The translations under genes were made by a program, and so were the position numbers. Under the pieces are notes generated by a model. The model was not told the DNA's origin. It ran no database searches and saw nothing but the letters and a program-made list of their open reading frames with translations. This document shows positions 1 to 10,854 of a DNA stretch of 64,000 nucleotides, piece after piece; within the stretch, counting starts at the first letter, position 1; every line of letters begins with the position of its first letter. This DNA comes from Apostichopus japonicus. Its lineage: Eukaryota > Echinodermata > Holothuroidea > Aspidochirotida > Stichopodidae. The DNA is taken from positions 21,140,898-21,204,897 of the forward strand of contig NC_092577.1 of the NCBI RefSeq assembly GCF_037975245.1. Reading direction: 5' to 3'.

Positions 1-880
1 TGAAATCATTTCTTGCAGCCTTCATCAGTTTAATATTGTGCAGTTAAAATAGACCACTCATATACTTATCAGTCAAAATACTGCTCCATTGAATCTTTAC
101 TTTCCCATTATTGTTGGCATTCATGTTTTCTCTGAATTTTTATGTGTGAAACAATCTCTTATATGGTCAGAGAGAAAGACTTGCATGAAATGAAATGTTC
201 AAAATCCAAACATGTGCATTAGGACCTTACCAAGTCAAAACAATTTATAAATAAATGAAGCAATGGACTAGAAGAGTTTCCACCAAATGGGGTGCCAGTC
301 ATAGAAAAAACAGTATCTAATTTTCTCACAGAAAGAGATATCTCTTGTCACGATGAATGTTCCTAAAAGTTCATGAAAAACCTAAATCTTTAAGTGTTCT
401 AATGAACATTCAATTCCATTTTAAAGGATAGATAAAAGATAGATAAGAAGTTTCTTCCACTTCTGGAAAGATGAAATTTTTTTTTTTTTTTTACAGATAA
501 TATTGCAGTGTAAAAATTTTTTACCAAATAATGAATAATAAAAGACAATTCTAAATCGTGATAGTAGTGTTACTGCAACAATTAAATAATCTTTTTATTC
601 AGTATAAAGTATGAGATTTGTGAAATGTAGCTTCCCGTTTTAAAACAAACTTCATAGGTAGTATGCAGTATTTTTCAGCAAACAAATTTACATACTGTAC
701 CAAGCTTGTCAATAATTTTATTGTAGTTATTTTATTAAAGAATGTAGATTACACCACTTCAAGTCATATTTAGTCTCCTAAATGGGGTCTTAATTTGACC
801 TTCTTTATAATATGCGTATACCTCACCTAAGATTTGCTCCTTGTTTCATACTTCTACTTCTTATTTATGATTTTCTTTTG
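1..880. other. AT-rich non-coding stretch, no gene seen
   Basis: No open frame of useful length, splice-bounded exon or RNA gene is visible on either strand. There is a poly-T run near 480-492. The stretch could be an intron or the 5' part of the HECT gene further right, but no exon could be supported. Confidence 0.5.
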
Positions 881-884
881 TGTT

Positions 885-986
885 ATGGTTCCGGCCGGAT
901 TTTATCCGGCCGGATTTCATGTACTATCCAGCAAAATCCGGTTCCGGCCGGATCCAAAAATTTGGATCCGGTGCATCCCTACTTGC
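885..986. repeat. Fragment of a hAT-like terminal region rich in GGCCGGAT words
   Basis: The word CCGGCCGGAT and close variants recur several times in 100 bp. The block ends in 'ggatccggtgcatcccta', which reads on the reverse strand as a TAGGGATGCACC-type end seen in some hAT non-autonomous elements. No matching second end or target-site duplication was found, so this is probably one end of a truncated copy. The short open frames over it are by-products of the repeat. Confidence 0.45.
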
Positions 987-1903
987 AATACTACATTCCA
1001 ATCAGATACCAATTATCAATATGTACGCTGCACTTCTAAGACCAAAAAGTGACCTGTTGACATCATGTGCAATACGCAGTGTCCTGTTGATTGATCACGG
1101 GTGGAGGTTCTAACCCTGTATAGGGGTTAGAACTTGAAGTGTTGTGAAGTTGTTGATATTGCTGGAAAAGAATAACAGATTGCTTTGGATTTTCAGGCTT
1201 TTTAAAGATTTGAAGGTACTAATAGACCGCACATCTTGGTGTGCCTTATGTGCTGCTAATTAGTTAACTGCAGTGTCTTCTGTGCACTCATGTGTATTTC
1301 CTAACGAGAAAACTATGAAATCAGCCGTTCTGTTCATGCAAGTAAAGTAAAAGACTCTAAATTTTCAGAACATAAGATCCAAGTTAAAAGGGATTGCATG
1401 AGGCAATTATGACAAAGGAACCTTAGGGTCAAGGTTAACAACACAATTGATTTATAAAGGTGGCATGTGATTATTAAAAGGCTAACAATTGGTGTTGAAC
1501 AATCAAACCAAACAACGAGTAGTTGCCTTTACTCCAATCATAGAGCCTTTACACCAATGTTGTAGTTCCATCATGTCACTGAATCCATGTTGCACATTAT
1601 TATATTCATAGAGTTGCACAAACTTTGCAAAGTTTGTGTTATTGCAGCAAGAATGTTTTCACTAGTAATCATATTTGTTAATCAAGTAGTTGAGGAACTT
1701 GGAGAATAAAAATACCATTTTGAAATTCACTTGATTCTGCCAAATTGTTCTCTACCTGGATGTCAATATCATGGCATCATGAACGAAAATTGTAAAAATT
1801 TATTGTGCACTAATTACATCTTTTAGATTAGAGTGATGGAGTGTGTCATGTAAAGCTGGTGATTGATAGGGACTTCTCATGCATATTCTTCTCTATTTTA
1901 CAG
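987..1903. other. Non-coding stretch upstream of a predicted exon, nothing recognised
   Basis: No coding or RNA feature is supported. It ends in a pyrimidine-rich tract and a CAG splice acceptor at 1901-1903, so it is probably intronic for the HECT gene on the + strand. Confidence 0.45.
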
Positions 1904-1960
1904 TTGAAGACAACACCACGATTTCAGCTCTCAATAATGTACCGGGAGAAGTAAAAGAAG
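1904..1960 (+). CDS. Predicted internal exon of the HECT gene
   Basis: This is a 57-base exon bounded by a CAG acceptor (1901-1903) and a GTAAAC donor (1961). It starts by completing a codon with two bases and ends with one base (G). It reads EDNTTISALNNVPGEVKE, a short acidic linker. The next exon at 2317 starts with CT, completing GCT (Ala), and then runs straight into the HECT frame. The intron of 356 bases has GT...AG ends. The phase agreement is seen directly; that both exons belong to one transcript is inferred. Further upstream exons are expected but were not found. Confidence 0.6.
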
Positions 1961-2316
1961 GTAAACTTTGAAACCATTATGATTGCGTGCATGAATGTGT
2001 GTGTGTGACACCCAGCTTGACAACACGATATATCAAGACTGCAATGATGGACACTTGTCATGTTTAGTGTATAGGTGTATCTTTTGGAGAGGGAGAAGTT
2101 TGTTGTTTATGGTTCAAAGGTCACCAAAGAGTCGGACACTGAAAACATGATACGCACGATATCTCAAAATTGGTAGCCTGGATACTGTTTAAACTTGATT
2201 TTAAACATGTTTTTATTGAGGGGAAGAACCCATCGATTTTATTGGAGGTGAAAGATTATTTGGGGTCAGACCCCTTAAGCTTTACTAACAATTTGTTTTC
2301 CTATTCCTTACTACAG

Positions 2317-3363
2317 CTTTTTCAACCCTGCACATGAGCCTCTTGGAAGAAAGAGAAATCAAAATTAGAAGGGCACACTTAATGGAGGATGTGATGGCTG
2401 CATATAGTGATGAAAACTTGTGCCTTCATAAACTTAAAGTTACCTTTGAAGGAGAAAGCGGTGATGACTTTGGAGGATTGACAAAAGAGATGTTGACATT
2501 GTTTTGGATTAAAGCCTCACATAATTTTTTTCATGGTGAAAATGTTACTGTGCCATCCATTCCACTCTACCGCTTTCGAAAGGAAGGTACTAAGTATACA
2601 ACGATTGGAAGAATTTTGGCACACACTGCAGCTTTGACTGAGACAATTCCTTGTCAAATTGCTAAGTCTGCTGTTGTTGCCATGGTTTTTGAAGGTGATA
2701 TTAATCCAGACTATTTGCTGAAGGACTTTCTCCTCTTTGTCAGCCCAGCTGAAAGGCTCTTGCTCAAACAAGCAATGCTTGATTTTTCTACTTTAACTAC
2801 AACTCAAAAAGACAGACTTTCTTCATTCTTTTCAGTCAATGGCTTGTTAGAGTTGCCAAAGAAGGAACAGATAAATGATCAAATTTTAACTCTTGCTGAA
2901 GAAATCCTTGTCAAGTCTCCATCAAGATTCTATGGCCTCATGAAAAAGGGGATACCCATGACCCATTTTGAAACATTTTGGAGACAGCTTACTTTGGATC
3001 ATATTCAATGCATAATGGATGCTCAAAGACCCACAGTGACAAAAGTTATTTCTTCATTGAAGACTGCTGAAGATTTGCGTCCCGAAGAAGAAAGAGCATT
3101 TTATTTTTTAAAGGAGTACCTACGTGGACTGAATAATGATGAGTTACTTAACTTTTTAATATTTGTCACTGCCTCAGTAAATTTGCCAGTAGATGGGATA
3201 AGTGTATCCTACGTTGGGACCTTTGGAATAATGCGCCGACCTGTTGCCCACACTTGTTCTAATCTTTTGCAAGTGAGCACAAGCTACCAGTTTCCAGGAG
3301 TTTAAGCGTGAGATGACTGCTTTTCTTTCAGACGACCATTCCTACGAGTATACAATTGCCTAA
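2317..3363 (+). CDS. HECT-domain E3 ubiquitin ligase-like, last exon, with a frameshift near its end
   Basis: HECT ligases take ubiquitin from an E2 onto a catalytic cysteine and pass it to a substrate. The exon starts after the CTACAG acceptor at 2311-2316; an internal ATG lies at 2334. Counting from that ATG, the N-lobe signature KVTFEGESGDDFGGLTKEM is at about residues 35-53 and the C-lobe catalytic motif VAHTCSN has its cysteine at about residue 308 (TGT at 3255-3257). The size fits one full HECT domain. The frame stops at 3303-3305, but the other frame continues from the same point with FQEFKREM...YEYTIA and stops at 3361-3363. That is what a HECT C-terminal tail should look like, so an extra C in 'tttccagg' (3291-3298) probably breaks it. 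It most resembles G2E3-type HECT proteins of invertebrates. It could be a live gene with a sequencing error, an allele, or a recent pseudogene. Confidence 0.85.
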
Positions 3364-5636
3364 TTATTGAATGGGGAGTGAGTTGATAACATCATGATAG
3401 CGTTGTGTAGCTGTATACAGTTGTACAACTAATCCCTTAACAACATTAGTCATCCATACATCGTGTTTCATTATCTGCTACATGCCCTCTGAAAACTGCA
3501 ACTAAAATTTGTGCAAGGCAAAATTGCCAGGTAGTTTAGTTTGTATACTGTACATTAACTCAAATATGATATATCTTTACTCACATTTCAAATTGTATTA
3601 TTGGGTAGAAAAAGTGCTTGCTGTTTTGATGATGGTCACTTGTTCAGTTTAAGGCAAAGTCTGACAGCTTCCTACATGCAAGCTCAATTGAGGGCATTTT
3701 ACTGAACTCATTGTTCATTAGTATTTTCCGATTATTTCTTGAAATTTTAGCTTTATTCAATGTGGATTGATTATTGAATACCACTTGGTTTTCCTAATCT
3801 TTGTTTCTTACTTAAAGGTGCAGCTCATGTAATGTAAAATACGGGTACATACTTCTTGCATTGTTTATTTTGTTTAATACAATAACTTTGAAATTTGATC
3901 CAACTAGAATTGGAATCATCTTTGCTTGCCACCTGAAATTGCCTTGTTTCATGATCTTCCTTTGTATCTTTTTAAGAAAACTTTTGTGATTTCCATCCTT
4001 GGTACATATTTATATAGAAGTTTACTTTTTATCAACTGTTTTAATCAAGAAACTGCATTATCCACCTTGCCAGGATCATTCCATTTCTAATGCTTCTTCC
4101 CTTGTCTTTCTGTCTGGGACTTTCAAGTACTAAGGAGAGAGATTTTGATATTCCGTCCATATATATTCATTCGTATTTGGTTGCAACACTTCCTCTGTTT
4201 TAATTGTTGTTATTCTTGAAAGGCTTTATCAAACATTCTTTTACAATATGTAAAGCGATACATCAACTTTGCTTCACACACTGCTTTATCTAATATTTAA
4301 CGAGATTTTTTTCCATGATCTCTATTTAGAAGTATAGTTTCTTGCTTATTAATATGGTAATATCATCTTTATGTTCTAAATTTACTTCAATGTTCTTCTT
4401 GTGTACTGCAGTCATTATAATAGACTTACTGTAGGGAGTAAACCTGTGGGTCGCTCTTCATTATTAAGAACAGTGAAACAAGCATTTTTACCATGATTTA
4501 GTTCTATTGCTGGTGTGAAAAACACCAAGTAATTATGCACTATGTTTCCTCCCTTGCTTTTAATGCAGTATTTTATTGTTTTGGCTTATAGCTCAGTTTT
4601 CTTGAATAGTTATTATTCATTTTTGGTTTTATTTTGTTTGTATTTTCTTGTGAATAGTTCAGAATATATATTTCCTATTCATACAACAGGGAAACATTAA
4701 AGGTGACAAAGGTTATGAATTGAATAAACTCTTATTAGCTTGACTCAACTGCCATTGTTTCAACTAGAGTATTCCCTCTGCACATTCGTAAGAATGCTCA
4801 GCATAGGACTAACAGGAAAAGAATAAGCTTGTAATAACAGTTGTAATAGTAAAAGGTAATAACATTTCCATAAGTATCTACCTTCAGCCCAGAATAGATG
4901 TTTCGTTACTGCCACCTGAATATGAATGCTTTTAGCCTTTAGGTCCTATGATATATCAACTCTGAATTTATACCTTCAGTTAGCGTTTGTGTTATTGGTA
5001 TTACTTAACATTCCTTCCTATCTTTTATACTTTAAATCTACTATTATGCTTTATACTTTGGATATTAAACAAATAATTTTACCATTTCAACAACTGTACC
5101 TCACCTGTTTTTTTTTAAATGCATTTTGGAAACAGGGTTAAATGAAACCGCTCCCTAGGCCCAAGACAACCTAAAAAGGTTCACCCACCTGTGTTATCAG
5201 TCAACAATTTTAGAAATTTCTTCTCTTACTATCCACCCCCAATGACTCCCCCTCCCCTTCCACCTCTATTACCTGAACTTTTGAAACCAAATGCAGGTCA
5301 CTGTTCATAGCTTGCATGCCATGCATGCATATATACAAATTTTGAAGAGGTGCATTTTGGTCACGTGTGTGACATTCAAATTATGCTAATTACCTTCATT
5401 ATTAATGCATAATTGAAGATCAGGAACCTCTGCTTAAGGAATGAAATGAATTAACCAATATACAAGTGCCTCCATGTGATAGTTGATAACTGAAATATTA
5501 TTCTAGAAACTCATGTAGAAAAAAAAATTTAAAATTAAAAAGTACAAATTTTGGCTAAAACTTACAATAATGCTAATTTATGCAAATTAGTATGCCATGG
5601 TTTTAATTTTACTGAAAAAAACCGTAATGCAGTACT
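3364..5636 (+). other. Probable 3' UTR of the HECT gene, then intergenic DNA
   Basis: No coding feature is supported. The first part is AT-rich and fits a long 3' UTR; AATAAA at 4723-4728 is a possible poly(A) signal. The short open frame near 4926-5141 has a low-complexity hydrophobic composition and no recognisable domain. Confidence 0.4.
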
Positions 5637-5990
5637 CTATGGTGACAAATACTGTGCTACTTTTTCTATGCACTTAAGATACTTGTCCAATGGATCCGGC
5701 AATCCTTCAAGAATCTGCAGTAGCTCAACACGTATTTCACTAATGCAGATACCGTCTCTTTCAGTTCTGCCTACGGAACCATCTGGAGTTAATAAGTTGT
5801 TTTGTACTTCTGCTTGAAGTCTCATTTCTATGGAACGAGTTTCATGGAAAATTTCATTTGAAAATGTTTGGTTTGAACCATAGTTATTAAGCATTCCAGC
5901 TAGCCACATCTGCTCCGGAGTCTTGCTATGTGCCGTCCTCAATTCATGTGAGTTCCAAGCTTTTTGAAATTTTCCTACCTTTTCATTCAT
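5637..5990 (-). CDS. C-terminal piece of the integrase-core pseudogene
   Basis: It continues the core in the +1 frame: FQKAWNSHELRTAHSKTPEQ MWLAGML is the family's post-core motif (split here at residue 20). It runs to a stop at 5637. The frame change at about 5990, in 'tttagatgaatgaaaag', is a single-base break. Confidence 0.65.
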   Translation of the reverse strand: MNEKVGKFQKAWNSHELRTAHSKTPEQMWLAGMLNNYGSNQTFSNEIFHETRSIEMRLQAEVQNNLLTPDGSVGRTERDGICISEIRVELLQILEGLPDPLDKYLKCIEKVAQYLSP

Positions 5991-6402
5991 CTAAATACAC
6001 AAAATGCAAAGCATAGATGTGAATGTCATTTTCAACATGTAAATGTCCATAATCTTCCATTTCGTAAAATTTGTGGTAAAAGAACTGAATGACTTGCTTA
6101 AACACATCATACCAGAGGCGCTCAATCCTGCAATTGTGTACCGATCGACCAGTAATGTGACTTCCTCTCTCTGTGCCACGAATAAGGTTCATTAGGAGTG
6201 CAACAAGGACATTTTCTCCTCCGTAATCTGAACGTACTCGAGAAGGAAGTCCAAACTTCCTGGCTCCAACCATGAAAAGATCTACTACAGCAGTGGCTTT
6301 GTTTGTACATGAACAGCTCAGGTATGGTATCAGTCTGGAGAAACCATCAAAAAACAGAGGTGGAGAAACAATCAAATTGATGTTGACTGAAGGATAATGC
6401 AC
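5983..6402 (-). CDS. Integrase catalytic-core piece
   Basis: This piece carries GFSRLIPYLSCSCTNKATAV, GLPSRVRSDYGGENV (second catalytic Asp) and ITGRSVHNCRIERLWYDVF (catalytic Glu). The frame before PLFFDGFSR does not match the family, so the true 5' edge is unclear; a CCAG acceptor just before LIPYL would be in phase with exon 3. Confidence 0.7.
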   Translation of the reverse strand: MHYPSVNINLIVSPPLFFDGFSRLIPYLSCSCTNKATAVVDLFMVGARKFGLPSRVRSDYGGENVLVALLMNLIRGTERGSHITGRSVHNCRIERLWYDVFKQVIQFFYHKFYEMEDYGHLHVENDIHIYALHFVYLDE

Positions 6403-6609
6403 TTACTAAACTTTCTAAGGATTTCCTAGCAATGTATCAATATGAATTATGTGTATGTAGGTCTGTCAACCAGGGGCGTATCCAGGATTTTCCAATGGGG
6501 GGGGGGGCGTCAGGCATGAATGATCGCCGTCCTGTGGGATGGGTCTAAGGGGAGGGGTGGACAATTTTTGCTTTCGAAGAAGGGCTGAAATGCAAAATGG
6601 TGGCATATG

Positions 6610-7481
6610 CATGGGCGGCGATCCGTACTTCCGAGTGGGGGGGGTTGACCTTGTTGACTATCTAAGCGTAGCGCCACCATGGGTTGGCGCGAAGCGTATA
6701 AGAAAATTTTTGGATTAACAAACCCTCTAGATGGCCGGAAACGGCACTTCCCGAGGTTTCCAAGCGGCATATACCCAACTTTAAAATAGGGATGTCATGT
6801 CCGAAATATCTCATAATCAGGATCCAAAATCCTTTTTTTTTAATTTCGGGTGTTATTTTGGGAAAATTGCCCCTGTCAATCTTGTTTCAGGCGCAACGTT
6901 AGAATGTTCGAGATCTCTATTATATTATTCGATGAAGAAAATGCATGGCCTCATGCAGGCTATTATAGGCCTATACACATGCAATACACAATTACACATA
7001 GTTACATTCCTAGGTACCGATTTGCTAGGGCATCCAGGTGAAACGTGTATTAAGCATTACCCTGGTAACATGAGATTCTCAGCTGTTCGAGGGAACATGT
7101 ACGTGTGTGCTATAGGGCCTATATGAATGTACTATATGAATGTACTATAGGGCCTATATGAATACTATGAGGGTGCATATATGTACTATATCAATACCGT
7201 GGGCGCAATAATACATTTTGTTGTTATAGGGCCAATGAAGCCTACAGTCAACTATTCTTGCTTTATAAAGACGCTTTATTTGAAAAGATCGCACTGCGTT
7301 TATGGTAGGCGAGAAATGAAGCTAAAAAAGAGCTGTACATTAACGATGATGCATAAATGTAGGCATGAAAATATTCTTATCCCTGACATTTGGTGGGGGA
7401 TATGGTGTATTACATCCCCTCCACCCATTTTCATGGGGGGATATATCCCCCCTTCCCCCCCCCCAGGGATCGCCGCCCATG
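6610..7481. mobile_element. Nested hAT-type MITE
   Basis: Perfect 15-bp terminal inverted repeats CATGGGCGGCGATCC / GGATCGCCGCCCATG bound 872 bp. Flanking 8-mers are GGCATATG (6602-6609) and GCCATATG (7482-7489), a target-site duplication with one mismatch. It sits wholly within the 6471-7834 element, so it inserted later or moved with it. Confidence 0.75.
7105..7200. repeat. Short tandem repeat of a 'gtactatagggcctatatgaat' type unit
   Basis: The words 'ctatagggcctatatgaat' and 'gtactata' recur three to four times in about 95 bp inside the nested MITE. It has no coding value. Confidence 0.5.
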
Positions 7482-8708
7482 GCCATATGTGATCCATTTT
7501 TCGACCTTAATAATAAGCGACATTTCCAGTAAATATGGACACAAAATGCACAATTTAGTATGGCTGGCATGTCACTTAGTGTTTATACACTAATACAAAC
7601 ACAATTACCATCTATGTTTCTAAAACTAATTATGCCGCCGAACTTCGCCAGAACCTTTTTGTGGCAAACAAAAAATAAAGCATACGGGAGGGGGGGGGGG
7701 GGGTTGAGCGATCACCGAAATCTCACATAAAAGTCGTAATAATTTTTTTTGTTTTTTTGGCTAATCTGTTTTTTTTTTGGGTGACTGCCAATAGGGGGGC
7801 GCGCGCCTGTTGCGCCCCCCTGGATACGCCCCTGTGTCAACCTTATGTGGAGTCAAGATGAATGTGATCGATTCATTTACTAGTTTATCAATGCCAATGC
7901 AGTTACATTTGGCAAGACAGGTGAAATAAAACTGACACATGCACTGAAATCCACACCAGCATGGTTGCACAGGTGACAATAACATTGACATCAAGAACTT
8001 ATTTAATTTGCCTTCTGGCCTTTCACCTTCTGTTCTGCAGATAAGTGAAATGCAATATCCTATCAAGAAGGACCTTCCTGCTAAATATGAGAAAAAGTAT
8101 TAAAAGCTTTGCCCTCTATTACTTTGTTAAATATATCGAGATTTTTTGAACTAAGCTTTATGATTTTGGGGATGAAAATAATTCTCCATTATGTTATAGC
8201 AAAATGTTCATTTCTACTTTATGTGTCCTTTGACCTCTGACATGGTACCTTTCATTACAAACATCCGGAAGATGCAAGCTCATATCATGATTGGGGAATC
8301 TTCCTAGCTGGTATGAAGAAACTTTTCCCAGCAATTTCAATTTGAAAAATTTGCAGAAGTAACAGACCGAAGCATCGATAACACATACAAACAAATAGAG
8401 AGCTTTTTGCTCGGAGATCTTCTACATCTGGATTTTGGTCATGTCACACCTCTTTTGACTACTTGAGCATGTTAATTTGAGCATTCTTCAGCAAACAAAA
8501 TGTTTGACTTTTGCAGCATATTTGAAGGCAATACTGATGACCTCTAAGGGTGACTTCTCAAGAAGTTTACATTTGCAAGAGAAAGTAAAAACCTTCCTCA
8601 ATGAATTCTAAATTTGAATGCACTTCCTCTTTTTAATCTGTGTTGCCTATTTGTCTCAGCTATAGCTCCAATGTGCTCAATATTTCCCAGTAGAAAATCA
8701 AAATAGAC

Positions 8709-8892
8709 CTGATGAGCTTCATGTGGCCATCAATGTGCCATAGACTGTTAGGACCTGGCACAGAATAGCTACGCCTTGAAACTGATGATCCCATCTACCA
8801 GCCGTGCCCACAGGGTCAGCTAGTTCCAGAGCAGACCTAACTCTCCTTCGTTGAACTCTAATACCATCTGCTCTCAAGTAGCTTCTCATCAT
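8709..8892 (-). CDS. Exon 3 of the integrase-core pseudogene, one base short
   Basis: The acceptor is TTCTACAG at 8893-8900 and the donor ATCAG|GTCTAT at 8703-8708. It opens with MMRSYLRADGIRVQRRRVRS, typical of the family just before the core. At about 8785 the family match moves to another frame (RRSYSVPGPNSLWHIDGHMK). The exon is 184 bases; 185 would keep the splice phases consistent, so a one-base deletion explains the break. Confidence 0.65.
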
Positions 8893-9554
8893 CTGTAGAA
8901 AAGAGATGTACATTGGCATTAAAAGGGTGGACTCTCAAAGGGCCATCAGAGTTTATTCATGTGTTCCAAAAACATTCTAAAAACAATCATGTATGTCATT
9001 GAGAGCCATAGTGGCACCTTTGCACAATACTGTTGTATATTTATGACAGCAAAGACAGGGAATGACAGTATTTAATATGTAGGTGGTGTGTTCTCAGTTA
9101 ACCTTTAAACCAGAATGTAAAAATGCAGTAAGTTTCGATGACTTCATTGCACAAGACTCAGTATGGACATGGCTGTGATAAATGTCCTGAACCACTGGTT
9201 TTATGTGCAATTGCACAAATGCATAGAGTAGGTTTCTCTTGTCATTTAAACCAAAATGAAATTAATACATGTACAGTATTGAAACTGTAGACTACAGTAG
9301 TCCTGACTGCAATGCTTAACCATAGCATATGTACTGATACATTTGTGATACAATTGAAATACTTCCATGAGCTGATATTTTGGAAATACTGTAGGTTTAT
9401 AATGAGAAAAGAGATAAATTATTACTGTTTGACAAGTTGTGATTTGCTTTTCTCTCATTTTCCAGCATTTTAAGTGCAAAAGCCATATACACTTTAATTC
9501 ATTTTGCAGACAGTGCAGGGATAAATGCAGTATTATCTAACTATACAAGCTTAC

Positions 9555-9790
9555 CTTCTCTCCACTATTACGAAATTCTCTGTGCAAGTTTGCAACATGT
9601 TCTCGTAGAGAAATATCTGTCATGTTGGTATATCTGGATCTTGCATTTAATCCTTCCTTCTTTAGGATCTTGTAAACCCATGATTTTGAACACTTGAGAG
9701 CACTGGCAATCATCTTTGTGGAAAATCCTTTCTCAACAAGTAGTTCCAGTTGTTGCCTTGACACATCTAACTTTGGACGTTCCTTGCCAC
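9555..9790 (-). CDS. Exon 2: helix-turn-helix region of the integrase-core pseudogene
   Basis: The exon is bounded by a TTTTTAG acceptor and a GAGAAG|GTAAGC donor. LDVSRQQLELLVEKGFSTKM followed by IASALKCSKSWVYKILKKEG is a clear HTH of the kind that precedes the rve core in this family. It ends in phase 0. Confidence 0.7.
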
Positions 9791-10081
9791 CTAAAAACAA
9801 AGATGAAATCTAAGAAGTCAAAATGATATTACTTACTGATCTGTTGACACTAATTGAAGGATATTACTTCAGTCATGATGAATTGATGACCTGGGTTTGT
9901 GTGATTTCACAGGACAATTTTTAGTGGTATTTAAAAGGCTTCATGGATGGTTAGCACATGATAAGAGCATATACAGTACCTGTATAGAAATGAACATAAT
10001 AATGCTCCTTCTAAATGCCTAACAGCCAAGATCGAGTGCCTTACTTTAGGCCTAGTCAAGCAATAAAATACGATGACCAAC

Positions 10082-10346
10082 CTGTGTTTAAGCGTTCTGC
10101 AACATAGTGATGTGAATCGTTCAAAGGAGGTGAATCTGTCGATTCCACGGCTTGCAATAGGGCATCAATAAAAGACATAATGTTGTTGAAGTTCGTGTTG
10201 TCAATAGTACCATGGAGCCTTAAAAGATTTGCTTTGCAAAAATCCAACGTTCGTTTTGCGTTTACGATGTCTCCAGTGTCGGACAATGTACGTGAAACGG
10301 TTCGAAGATGTCGTGAAATTCCTCTCAAAGTATTACTAACCTCCAT
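10082..10346 (-). CDS. Exon 1 of the integrase-core pseudogene
   Basis: It starts at an ATG (10344-10346) and ends at an ACACAG|GTTGGT donor. It reads as an alpha-helical N-terminal region with no named domain; similar N-terminal helices precede the HTH in this family. The last base G joins exon 2 at 9790 to give a continuous LNTGGKERPKLDVSR. Confidence 0.6.
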
Positions 10347-10484
10347 CTCGCATTAACTCTAGCTGTACTGTATAGGCATACTGTATCATACAGGTATATC
10401 TTGTTGTCGAACATAGCTGTACTACAGTTATGCTAAACTTAGGTCTTATTTACATAATATGCATATAATTAACTAGTTGTGGAA

Positions 10485-10846
10485 TGAATTCGAGATATCT
10501 GAAATTGAATTCGAGATATCTGAAATTGAATTCGAGATATCTGAAATTCTATTTCAGATATCTGAAATTGAATTCGAGATATCTGAAATAGAATTGCAGA
10601 TATCTCGAATTGAATTTCAGATATCTCGAATTTAATTCGAGGTATCTCGAATTCAATTTCAGATATCTCGAATTCAATTTCAGATATCTCGAATTCAATT
10701 TCAGATATCTGAAATTCTCTGGTATTTCGAGATATCTGAATTTGATTTTAAGATATCTGCACATATTTGTAGATATCTTAAATAAATTGGAGATATCTGT
10801 AATTTAATTTGAGATATCTGAAATTATTTCGAGATATCCGAAATTC
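10485..10846. repeat. 17-unit, 21-bp array centred on AGATATCT
   Basis: I count 17 copies of a near-palindromic unit of about 21 bp, roughly AATTTCAGATATCTGAAATT, with C/G swaps beside the core in either direction. Sixteen of the 17 keep the GATATC core (one reads GGTATC). Because the unit is a multiple of three and almost self-complementary, open frames of RYLEFN repeats appear on both strands; I treat these as by-products, not genes. The right end abuts the truncated Gypsy integrase at about 10850. Confidence 0.85.
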
Positions 10847-10854
10847 CCGATTAA

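Larger units (their letters stand above)
6471..7834. mobile_element. hAT-type non-autonomous element (MITE), complete
   Basis: The ends are a perfect 16-bp inverted repeat, CAGGGGCGTATCCAGG and its complement. They are flanked by the 7-bp direct repeat TGTCAAC (6464-6470 and 7835-7841). The CAGGGGCG start and 7-8 bp duplication fit the hAT superfamily. It has no transposase frame. It lies between pieces 3 and 4 of the integrase-core pseudogene and carries a second element inside it (6610-7481), plus G/C runs near both ends. Confidence 0.8.
5637..10346 (-). pseudogene. Decayed multi-exon integrase-core (rve) protein gene
   Basis: Five pieces on the minus strand line up in order with a protein family common in fish and invertebrate genomes: helix-turn-helix DNA-binding N-terminus, then a retroviral-type integrase core. 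The catalytic D, D and E are all visible: the D of LWHIDGH near 8720 (in a shifted frame), the D of VRSDYGGEN near 6220, and the E of RIERLWYD near 6115. Introns 1 and 2 have GT...AG ends and agree in phase (10082/9790 and 9555/8892). The gene is dead or badly damaged: one base appears lost in the third piece, the frame breaks at about 5990, and about 15 residues expected before GFSR are missing or diverged. A MITE sits between the third and fourth pieces. It may derive from a Ginger-like or other rve-type transposon; intron content suggests it was once a settled gene. Confidence 0.75.

Noticed and set aside
10549-10807. Repetitive proteins made of RYLEFN-type units on both strands
   Set aside because: They arise from the 21-bp near-palindromic array, whose unit is a multiple of three. 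There is no independent sign of coding.
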